46,609 nt of DNA from Oscillospiraceae bacterium (lineage in GTDB: Bacteria; Bacillota; Clostridia; Oscillospirales; CAG-272): the NCBI GenBank assembly GCA_015063645.1, contig SVTS01000013.1, forward strand, positions 1 to 46,609, written 5' to 3'. Below, piece by piece: positions 19,147-26,782 of this stretch (its first letter is position 1; every line of letters begins with the position of its first letter). The notes under the pieces were generated by a model. That model was not told the origin of the DNA. It worked only from the letters and a program-made list of their open reading frames with translations, and made no database searches. The position numbers were made by a program, and so were the translations under genes.

Positions 19147-19986
19147 TCAGAAAACTCCCCCACCGAGTCCATCCCCCTTCCGGCGGGAGGCACTGCGGCG
19201 GCATTCACCGGGCGTCATGCCGGTTTTCCGCTTGAAAATGCCGGAGAAATAATACTCATCGGCAAAGCAGAGCTTGTCTGCAATCTCGCCGACGGACAGA
19301 CTGGTATCCTCCAGCAGCCGCCGGGCGAATGCCAGTTTTTTATCCAGCACATAACCGTACGGCGTGACGCCGAAGGCACGGCGGAAGATCCGGATCGTCT
19401 GGGATTCGGAGCGCGCGATGCGGCGGCACAGAAGTTCCAGCCGGAACGGCGAGGTGATCTGGGTATCCAGAAAATCCTTCATCTCGCGGGCAATGCCGGA
19501 CGGCTCCGCGCTCTCGCGGACATGTCCGTGCATCTTCAGAAGAATCCCCGTGAGGACGGCGGTTATCTCCGCCGTGCAGTCCCCCTGTCCCGCGCGCCCC
19601 AGGGTCAGGATCTGCGCCATTTCGGCGCGGAGATCCAGCCCGCGGAAATAGTAAATACCCCGCAGACCGCAGCTCTCCGTCATACTGTCCAGAAGCGGTC
19701 CGGACAGATTCAGAAAATGCTTTTTCCACGGTCGCTCAGCGTCCGAGAAGTAGCGGTGCTCATGTCCCGCCTGCAGAAAATAGCTGTCCCCCTCCGCGGG
19801 ATAAAAGGTCTCCCCGTCTATCGTCACCGTGCCGCAGCCCTCCTCGATGTACTCGATGCAGGCGATGGAGGAGGCGACGCGATCGATGCGGTAATGGGGA
19901 TTGGGATGCGTTGTGCCGCAGATGGTATAGCGGATCAGCTCCTGTGATCCGCTGCTCTGGTTCAGGCGGTATATTTCTTCTTTCAT
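19147..19986 (-). CDS. AraC family transcriptional regulator
   Basis: N-term cupin EEGCGTVTIDGETFYPAEGDSYFLQAGHEHRY; C-term ARRLLEDTSLSVGEIADKLCFADEYYFSGIFKRKTGMTPGECRR; Met at 19986 chosen on the basis of GAGG upstream. Confidence 0.92.
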   Translation of the reverse strand: MKEEIYRLNQSSGSQELIRYTICGTTHPNPHYRIDRVASSIACIEYIEEGCGTVTIDGETFYPAEGDSYFLQAGHEHRYFSDAERPWKKHFLNLSGPLLDSMTESCGLRGIYYFRGLDLRAEMAQILTLGRAGQGDCTAEITAVLTGILLKMHGHVRESAEPSGIAREMKDFLDTQITSPFRLELLCRRIARSESQTIRIFRRAFGVTPYGYVLDKKLAFARRLLEDTSLSVGEIADKLCFADEYYFSGIFKRKTGMTPGECRRSASRRKGDGLGGGVF

Positions 19987-20042
19987 GCGTGTTTTCCTCA
20001 TTTTTATGCCGGGAATGCATATTGTTTTTTCACCATGACAGC

Positions 20043-20071
20043 AGTATAATCAATTTACACACATATGTCAA
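20043..20071 (-). promoter_or_regulatory. Promoter of AraC gene 19147-19986, overlapping the + strand -10
   Basis: Minus strand TTGACA-17 bp-TATACT; the + strand TATAAT at 20045-20050 overlaps the minus -10. Confidence 0.6.
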
Positions 20072-20089
20072 TACATAAGGAGAAATTCT

Positions 20090-22024
20090 ATGAAAAAATT
20101 CAGACCTGCAGCGGCACCGCTTATCACGGTGGATCCGTTTCTGTCCATCTGGTCCTGCGACGATGCGCTCTACGGCGGCCCCACGGAGCACTGGTGCGGC
20201 AGACCCTGCCCCATTCTGGCGGGCATCTACGTGGATAACGCGTTCCACGCCATCGCCGCCGCGGATGAAAACGGCAAGGTACTGCGCAGCCGTGTCTACC
20301 AGACGGATCTGGAGATCACGCCTCTGAGCACAATCTACACCTTTGAAAACGAAGCGGCTCTGGTAAAGCTCACCTTCACCACGCCTCTGCTTCCCGACCG
20401 CCCCGACATTCTCGCCCGTCCTGTCAGCTACGTCCACTATGAGGTGAAGCCGAAAACCGCCAAACCGGTGCGTTTCCTCTTCGGCATCAGCGCACGCGCC
20501 TGCGTGGACAACAAATATCAGTCCGTCTCCTTCCGCCGCTCCGTAAATTCCCTTGCCTGCGGCAACACGGTGCAGAATCCCCTGGCGCAGTCCGGCGACA
20601 ACGTGTTCATCGACTGGGGCTACCTCCACCTGCACGGCGGTGAGGATGTGAAAGTCGGACGCTTCACCGACGGAACCCGCCTGGAATTCCTGCCCGTAAA
20701 CGGCATGTACAACGCCTATGCGGAGAATCCGTTCCTTCTGACAATCCGCAATGAGCACGAGGGCGTGATCACAATCGGCTACGACGAGATCAAGCCCATC
20801 GAATATTTCGGCACGCAGCTGGATGAGTATTACACGAAATATTTCGGCAGCTTTGAGGAGATGCTCGACGCGGCTGCGGCAGAGTACGGCGAAATCCGTG
20901 CCCTGTGCGATGCGTTTGACGCATCCCTGATGGCGGAAGCCGGTGCAAAGGGCGAGGATTACAAAAACATCGCCGCGCTGGCATTCCGGCAGGCAGTTGC
21001 CGCCCACAAGCTCGTGGCGGATCCCGAGGGCAATATCCTCTTCCTCTCCAAGGAAAACGATTCCAACGGCTGCATCGGCACGCTGGACGTGACCTACCCC
21101 TCCATCCCGCTGTTCCTCAAATACAATCCCGAGCTGGTAAAAGGCATGCTCCGCCCCATCATCCGCTACGCAGAGTCCGATGCGTGGCAGTATGATTTCA
21201 CCCCCCACGATGTGGGACGGTATCCGCTGGCGAACGGTCAGGTCTACGGCGCCTCTCCCTTTGCGCCCAACGGCAATCCCCAGTACCGCTTCTGGGGCAA
21301 AATGCTCTTTGAAAAGCAGATGCCCGTGGAGGAGGCAGGCAACATGCTCCTCTGCCTGGCGGCTGTAAAGAAATACGCCGGCGGCGATCAGACGCTCTTC
21401 GACGCGCACACCGCCACCATGAAGCTGTGGGCGGATTATCTGGTGAAATACGGCTACGATCCGGAGAACCAGCTCTGCACCGACGACTTTGCGGGACATC
21501 TGGCACGCAACTGCAACCTGAGCCTGAAAGCCATCCTCGGCATCGCCGCCTACGCGGAGCTGTCGGGCGACGCATCCTACATGGACATCGCCCGGGAATA
21601 CGCAAAAAAGTGGGAAGTGGATGCCAAATCCAGCCACGGCGGAACCCGTCTGGTCTTCGGCGCGGACGACGGCTGGAGTCTGAAATACAACATCGTATGG
21701 GACAGCCTGTTGGTCTACAATCTCTTCTCCGACGAGGTGAAGAAAGCCGAGATCGCCCTCTATAAGACGAAGATGAACCGCTACGGCGTTCCGCTGGACA
21801 GCCGTTCCGACTACACGAAGATCGACTGGCTCATGTGGTCCACCGTGATCTGGGACGATGAGGCGTATTTTGCCTCCGTCTGCGAGAGCATCGCGAACAT
21901 GATCAATGAAACCACCGACCGCGTACCCATGACCGACTGGTACTATACCTCCACCGCGGCATACCGCGCATTCCGCGCACGCTCCGTTGTGGGAGGACTG
22001 TATATCCCGCTGCTGCAGAAATAA
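20090..22024 (+). CDS. DUF4965/DUF5127/DUF1793 glutaminase-A-like (glycosidase-clan) protein
   Basis: PLITVDPFLSIWSCDDALYGGPTEHWCG; FLSKENDSNGCIGTLDVTYPSIPLFLKYNPELVKGMLRPI; DDFAGHLARNCNLSLKAILGIAAYAEL; NMINETTDRVPMTDWYYTSTA hallmark motifs. Confidence 0.85.
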   Translation: MKKFRPAAAPLITVDPFLSIWSCDDALYGGPTEHWCGRPCPILAGIYVDNAFHAIAAADENGKVLRSRVYQTDLEITPLSTIYTFENEAALVKLTFTTPLLPDRPDILARPVSYVHYEVKPKTAKPVRFLFGISARACVDNKYQSVSFRRSVNSLACGNTVQNPLAQSGDNVFIDWGYLHLHGGEDVKVGRFTDGTRLEFLPVNGMYNAYAENPFLLTIRNEHEGVITIGYDEIKPIEYFGTQLDEYYTKYFGSFEEMLDAAAAEYGEIRALCDAFDASLMAEAGAKGEDYKNIAALAFRQAVAAHKLVADPEGNILFLSKENDSNGCIGTLDVTYPSIPLFLKYNPELVKGMLRPIIRYAESDAWQYDFTPHDVGRYPLANGQVYGASPFAPNGNPQYRFWGKMLFEKQMPVEEAGNMLLCLAAVKKYAGGDQTLFDAHTATMKLWADYLVKYGYDPENQLCTDDFAGHLARNCNLSLKAILGIAAYAELSGDASYMDIAREYAKKWEVDAKSSHGGTRLVFGADDGWSLKYNIVWDSLLVYNLFSDEVKKAEIALYKTKMNRYGVPLDSRSDYTKIDWLMWSTVIWDDEAYFASVCESIANMINETTDRVPMTDWYYTSTAAYRAFRARSVVGGLYIPLLQK

Positions 22025-22044
22025 CGCAGCCTTATCAAAAAATG

Positions 22045-22083
22045 TACGCCGGAGGATTCTATACTGCAGAATCCTCCGGCGTA
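22045..22083. terminator. Bidirectional hairpin terminator (family H1)
   Basis: tacgccggaggattct-atactgc-agaatcctccggcgta between convergent genes. Confidence 0.75.
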
Positions 22084-22085
22084 TC

Positions 22086-23453
22086 TTACTTGCGGACCTT
22101 CTCTTTCTTCCAGAGCCCCGTCATATAAAACACAAGCCCGATCCAGAACGGCGTGAATCCCGCCAGAGCATCGCCCAGCCAGAAGCCGTAATGCTCCAGC
22201 CCCAGCCCGAGACCGAACAACAGGGACAGACCGACCCGGAGCACGATTCCGTCCAGAATCGCCGTGACGAAATTGATCCGGTGATTGCCGCTTCCGTTGA
22301 TCAGGGCATTCATGACCGCACGGAGTGCGCTTCCCGCGAACAGCAGAACGGCGATGGGAATATATCCGGGCACGATCGCCAGCACGTCCGAGTCCGCGTC
22401 ATCCATGAACAGACCGAAGATCTCCTCGGGGAAGAGACAAATTACAAGGGAGCACACAGCCGCCACCGCCAGCGTGATGACCGCCAGACTCCGGAGGATG
22501 CTCCGGACGCGGTCATATTTCACGGCGGCAATGTTCTGCCCCACCATGGTGGAACCGGCGGTGTTCATCGCCATGGAGATCAGGTTGGCGATATTGGAAA
22601 TCTTGTTGGCAATGCCCGCAAAGGCGGAAACCGCCACGCCGTAGCCGTTGATGAACGAATTGACGAACAGCTTGGAGAACTGGATCGACGCGGATTTGAT
22701 CGCCATGGGCGTTCCCAGCTTCACCAGATCCGCCAGCATCTCCCTGTCCGGATGCAGAAAATCCTGCCAGGACATGTGCAGGGAAAACTGATCTCTGTGC
22801 GCGGCGAGAAATCCCACACAGCAGAGAAAGCTGACCGTCTGACTGATCACGGTGGCAAGAGCCGCGCCTCCGCTGCCCATGCCCAGACCGATGACGAAAA
22901 CCACGTCCAGAACCAGATTCAGAACGGCGGAAATGCCGATGAAGATGAACGGATGGCGGGAATCGCCCATACCGCGCAGGATGGCGCTGACCGCATTGTA
23001 TCCGTAGATGAACACCAGTCCCACCATGGAGATCACCGAGTATGCCAACGCGCCCTCATACGCCTCCGCGGGGGTATTCATGATCTGCAGAAGGGGATGA
23101 CGGAAGATCAGTCCCAGCGCCGACACGGCAACTGCGCTGCAGAAGAGAAAGAAGCTCATGGTGCCCACGAAGCGGCCGATCTTCTCTCTTTGATCCGCGC
23201 CGATATATTTGGCGATGAGGACCTGTCCGGCGCTGGCAAATCCCATGGCGATGAAGGTAAGAAAATGGGTGACGTCCCCGCCTACGGAGACGGCGGAGAT
23301 ACCGGCCTTGCCCAGCAACTGTCCCACCACGACCATATCCACCATGTTGTACACAACCTGCAGCAGATTGGCGAGGAACAGAGGCAGCGCAAAGACGATC
23401 AGCTGCCGAGGGACATTACCGCTTGTAAAATCCCGGATGTGCGATTTAGTCAT
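22086..23453 (-). CDS. MATE family efflux transporter
   Basis: GNVPRQLIVFALPLFLANLLQVVYNMVDMVVVGQLLGKAGISAVSVGG; 12-TM MATE pattern. Confidence 0.93.
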   Translation of the reverse strand: MTKSHIRDFTSGNVPRQLIVFALPLFLANLLQVVYNMVDMVVVGQLLGKAGISAVSVGGDVTHFLTFIAMGFASAGQVLIAKYIGADQREKIGRFVGTMSFFLFCSAVAVSALGLIFRHPLLQIMNTPAEAYEGALAYSVISMVGLVFIYGYNAVSAILRGMGDSRHPFIFIGISAVLNLVLDVVFVIGLGMGSGGAALATVISQTVSFLCCVGFLAAHRDQFSLHMSWQDFLHPDREMLADLVKLGTPMAIKSASIQFSKLFVNSFINGYGVAVSAFAGIANKISNIANLISMAMNTAGSTMVGQNIAAVKYDRVRSILRSLAVITLAVAAVCSLVICLFPEEIFGLFMDDADSDVLAIVPGYIPIAVLLFAGSALRAVMNALINGSGNHRINFVTAILDGIVLRVGLSLLFGLGLGLEHYGFWLGDALAGFTPFWIGLVFYMTGLWKKEKVRK

Positions 23454-23564
23454 TCAAATACACTCCTGCTGTAATTTCTTTTATTAGTATAGCAGAAAAT
23501 CCCGCAGGATGCAAAGGGCAATTTACACAAAATCGGCGAATCTTTTCCGCCGGGGGACTTTTCC

Positions 23565-23593
23565 TTGACTTGGAGGCGGCGGACCGCTATAAT
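23565..23593 (+). promoter_or_regulatory. Sigma-A-type promoter about 400 nt upstream of the second MATE gene
   Basis: TTGACT-17 bp-TATAAT. Confidence 0.55.
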
Positions 23594-23620
23594 ATATAGC
23601 AGATTTTCCCGGGAATTATC

Positions 23621-23860
23621 CATGTCATTAACTAAGACGTAATACATGTACATTCTGCACAAGTGCGGATTTTTCCGGAGCGAATGCCTCGGGCAAGGAG
23701 CGGTCTCACCTGCCGGCTCGGTCAGCGCTTCAAAATGCTTTGCATTTTGAGGTCTCCACCGGAGACCCGCGCCCCCCCTTGCATCCCCCCCCGTATATTG
23801 GGTTCAGTCGGGGGCTTCGTCCCCGACGCCCCCAGGACAGTTTTCTATCCTTGGTATAAC
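23621..23860 (+). repeat. Degenerate copy of the MITE-like element at 26076-26351
   Basis: catgtcattaactaag...gcacaagtgcgg...gggcaagg(a/g)gcggtctc(a/g)cctgccggctcggtcagcgcttcaaaatgctttgcattttgaggtctccaccggagacccgcgccccc shared almost base for base. Confidence 0.8.
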
Positions 23861-23996
23861 TTGGTATAAATTGTTCAATATACTCTTTTACCCCAATGAA
23901 ATTCCCCCCGGAAAAGCGTATTTTTCAACCGTATTCCACACATTCCCGCTTTTTTGTGTTATAATTATTACATTCCCACTGCCTGAGAGGATTATC

Positions 23997-25358
23997 ATGT
24001 TTACCAAACGCGACCTTCTGAAAATGATGCTGCCGACGATCATCCAGAATATTCTCTCCATCACGCTGAGCACGGCGGATTCCATTATGGTGGCGAGCGC
24101 GGGTGAAGCGGCTGTGTCGGGCGTGTCCCTTGTGGGTACACTGGATACCCTCCTGATCATCACCTTCTCCTCCCTTGTGGCGGGCGGATCGGTGGTCGTC
24201 TCCCATGCGCTGGGCAACGGGGATCACGCATTCGCACGGAAATGCGCGGCGCAGCTGCTCTATGCGGCGGCGGGCATCGCTCTCGCAATCACGGTGCTGG
24301 TCAGCCTGTTCCGCGCGCCGCTTCTCACCCTGCTGTACGGCAGCGCCGAGGCGGACGTACTGCACAGCGCGAACAACTATCTGCGCGTGATCGTGCTCTC
24401 CTTCCCATTGCTGGCGCTGTATGACTGCGGCGTCTCCCTCTTCCGTGTGATGGGCAACACCGTGATCGCCATGATCCTGTCGTTTGTCATGAACATCATC
24501 AACATCGCAGGCAACGCGATTTTTATCTTCGGATGCGGCATGGGCACGGCGGGCGCTGCTCTTGCCACGCTGATTGCGCGCATCGTAGGCGCGGCGGTGA
24601 TCATTTTTCTTCTGCACAACAGAAAGAACGCTGTCTATTTTGAAAAACTGTACTCCTGGCGTCCGGATTTCTCCGTGATCCGGAAGATCCTGCAGATCGG
24701 CGTGCCGCATGGGCTTGAAAGCAGCATGTTCCAGTTCGGGCGGCTGGTGATGCAGGTACTTATCTCCTCCATGGGCACCGCCTCCATCGCGGCGAATTCC
24801 GTGGCGGGAACTCTTGCCGGCTATCTGTACATGCCCTCTTCCTCCATTGAAAACTGCGCCGTCACCGTCGTCGGCAGATGCGTGGGCGCAGGCGAAAAGA
24901 AGCAGGCGAAGAAATACGCGAACATGCTGCTTCTGTGGACGTACATTGCCATGTGGGCGGTATCGCTGATCCTGTTTATCTGCATGTCCCCGATCATCTC
25001 CCTGTACGATCTCTCCGAGGAAGGGGCGCGGATCGCACTGCAGCTGACGGTGTTCCACGCCATCTGTACCTCCCTCATCCGTCCGCCGGCATTCGTGTTC
25101 TCCAGCATTTTCAAGGCGGCGGGGGATGTGTGGTATTCCCTGATTGTATCCACCGTATCCATGTGGGTCGTCCGGGTGGGATGCGCCTATCTGCTGGCGC
25201 TGGAAAGCTTTTCCCTCGGATTTGTCACGATCCCCGGTGCGGGGCTGGGCATTTTCGGCGTATGGATCGCCATGATGGGCGACTGGGTTGTGCGGGCGGT
25301 GCTCTTCACCGTACGCTATCTCCGGGGAAAATGGCTGGAAAGAAAAGCGTTGGTGTGA
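23997..25358 (+). CDS. MATE family efflux transporter
   Basis: MFTKRDLLKMMLPTIIQNILSITLSTADSIMVASAGEAAVSGVSLVGTLDTLL; 12 TM. Confidence 0.92.
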   Translation: MFTKRDLLKMMLPTIIQNILSITLSTADSIMVASAGEAAVSGVSLVGTLDTLLIITFSSLVAGGSVVVSHALGNGDHAFARKCAAQLLYAAAGIALAITVLVSLFRAPLLTLLYGSAEADVLHSANNYLRVIVLSFPLLALYDCGVSLFRVMGNTVIAMILSFVMNIINIAGNAIFIFGCGMGTAGAALATLIARIVGAAVIIFLLHNRKNAVYFEKLYSWRPDFSVIRKILQIGVPHGLESSMFQFGRLVMQVLISSMGTASIAANSVAGTLAGYLYMPSSSIENCAVTVVGRCVGAGEKKQAKKYANMLLLWTYIAMWAVSLILFICMSPIISLYDLSEEGARIALQLTVFHAICTSLIRPPAFVFSSIFKAAGDVWYSLIVSTVSMWVVRVGCAYLLALESFSLGFVTIPGAGLGIFGVWIAMMGDWVVRAVLFTVRYLRGKWLERKALV

Positions 25359-25409
25359 GGTACATCCGATCATCTGAGAAAAACATGCGGGCAGAGGAGG
25401 GAATTGCGC

Positions 25410-26036
25410 ATGATCTACCTGTTTGAACATCCGGATGCATATCCGGATGCGCTCCTTGAAGCGCGGCTGCGGCAGATTCCCCCGTGGCGCCGTGATAAGG
25501 CACTGCAGTACATCCATCCCGGGGACAGAAAACGTTCCGTGCTGGCGTTTCTGCTTCTGCAGCTGGCTCTGCGCGAAGAATACGGCATCACGGAGATATC
25601 CGGATTTGCATACAGCGCATGGGGAAAACCGTTTCTGCGTGATCACCCGGTCCACTTCAGTCTGAGCCACTGCCGGGACGCCGTCGCCTGCGCCGTCTCC
25701 GATCAACCGGTCGGCATCGACGCGGAATGCATCGTGCCGTATGATCCCGCCCTTGCCCGGCGGGTCTGCTCCGGAAGGGAGACGGAGATGCTGGCGCGGA
25801 GTAAAAATCCGGCGGATGATTTTATCCGGCTGTGGACAATGAAAGAGGCAATCTCCAAATGGGAGGGCAGGGGGATTTCCATGCCCTTTGAGGAGATCGA
25901 TGTGTCCCTGTACCGGACGGAAACATGGATTCTGCCCGGCACAGATACGGTTCTGTCCCTGTGCCGGGGCAAAACTGGCGACAGCTGCGGTCAGTCATCC
26001 CCCGTAATGCGGTACGTCCGCACGGATGAGCTGTGA
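25410..26036 (+). CDS. Sfp-type 4'-phosphopantetheinyl transferase
   Basis: WGKPFL...HFSLSHCRDAVACAVSDQPVGIDAECI and FIRLWTMKEAISKWEGRG (PPTase core motifs); 51 bp after MATE. Confidence 0.93.
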   Translation: MIYLFEHPDAYPDALLEARLRQIPPWRRDKALQYIHPGDRKRSVLAFLLLQLALREEYGITEISGFAYSAWGKPFLRDHPVHFSLSHCRDAVACAVSDQPVGIDAECIVPYDPALARRVCSGRETEMLARSKNPADDFIRLWTMKEAISKWEGRGISMPFEEIDVSLYRTETWILPGTDTVLSLCRGKTGDSCGQSSPVMRYVRTDEL

Positions 26037-26075
26037 GACGTTGAGGACAGCGGAACAAATATGCTATGCGTTGCC

Positions 26076-26351
26076 CAATGTCATTAACTTAAGCACATAC
26101 TGTATACAATATGCACAAGTGCAGCTTTTTCCGCCGCTAACGCGGCGGGCAAGGGGCGGTCTCGCCTGCCGGCTCGGTCAGCGCTTCAAAATGCTTTGCA
26201 TTTTGAGGTCTCCACCGGAGACCCGCGCCCCCCCTTGCATCCCCCCCTATATATTGGGTTAAGTCGGGGGCACAGCCCCCGACACCCCCCGGGACAGCTT
26301 TCCACCCTTTGTGCAAATTGTACAATGATCTTTCTTAAGTTAATGACATTG
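26076..26351. mobile_element. MITE-like non-coding element with 18-bp perfect TIRs and 10-bp flanking direct repeat
   Basis: CAATGTCATTAACTTAAG (26076-26093) / CTTAAGTTAATGACATTG (26334-26351); ATGCGTTGCC directly abutting on both sides (26066-26075, 26352-26361). Confidence 0.82.
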
Positions 26352-26358
26352 ATGCGTT

Positions 26359-26400
26359 GCCGGAGGATTTTGCAGTGCAGAATCCTCCGGCACTGTTTTT
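26359..26400 (+). terminator. Hairpin terminator (family H1), inferred original terminator of MATE-PPTase operon
   Basis: gccggaggattttgc-agt-gcagaatcctccggc then actgttttt. Confidence 0.7.
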
Positions 26401-26517
26401 GCGGATCAGTCAGAAGATTGCCCACGCTTATTTCCGGACACATCCCCGGCAGCAGCATTTACTCTTAACGTATGTTTTATTGCCGTCACACGAAAAAGAT
26501 ACTCCCGAGATTCTTTG

Positions 26518-26609
26518 GGGGACGGTACCCTCGATGTCCCGACACGAACGATTACAGACATAAAATGTGTTTTAAGCTGACGTAACGGGACGTCGTGGGC
26601 GCCGTCCCC
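26518..26609. repeat. Imperfect 24-bp inverted repeat element
   Basis: GGGGACGGTACCCTCGATGTCCCG (26518-26541) vs CGGGACGTCGTGGGCGCCGTCCCC (26586-26609): 20/24 complementary positions by eye. Confidence 0.55.
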
Positions 26610-26700
26610 TACAAGACTGATGTTTGTTTTGCTTCTGATCCATTCCTTCTGTTTTCCGTATAAGTATATGCTGTTTCCGCACGGACACGTCTCCCCTCTG

Positions 26701-26729
26701 TTGACAAGTCCCGGAAAATGTGGTATTAT
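26701..26729 (+). promoter_or_regulatory. Promoter of transglutaminase-pilus operon
   Basis: TTGACA-17 bp-TATTAT, 53 nt before the 26783 ATG. Confidence 0.7.
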
Positions 26730-26782
26730 GGAAATGTATGCGAAAATTGTACATTTATGACGTATTCTGAGAGAATGGAAAC

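Noticed and set aside
23621-26351. Composite transposon carrying MATE and PPTase between the two repeat copies
   Set aside because: Left copy lacks a right TIR, no transposase is present, and the 10-bp duplication flanks only the right copy, indicating an independent insertion
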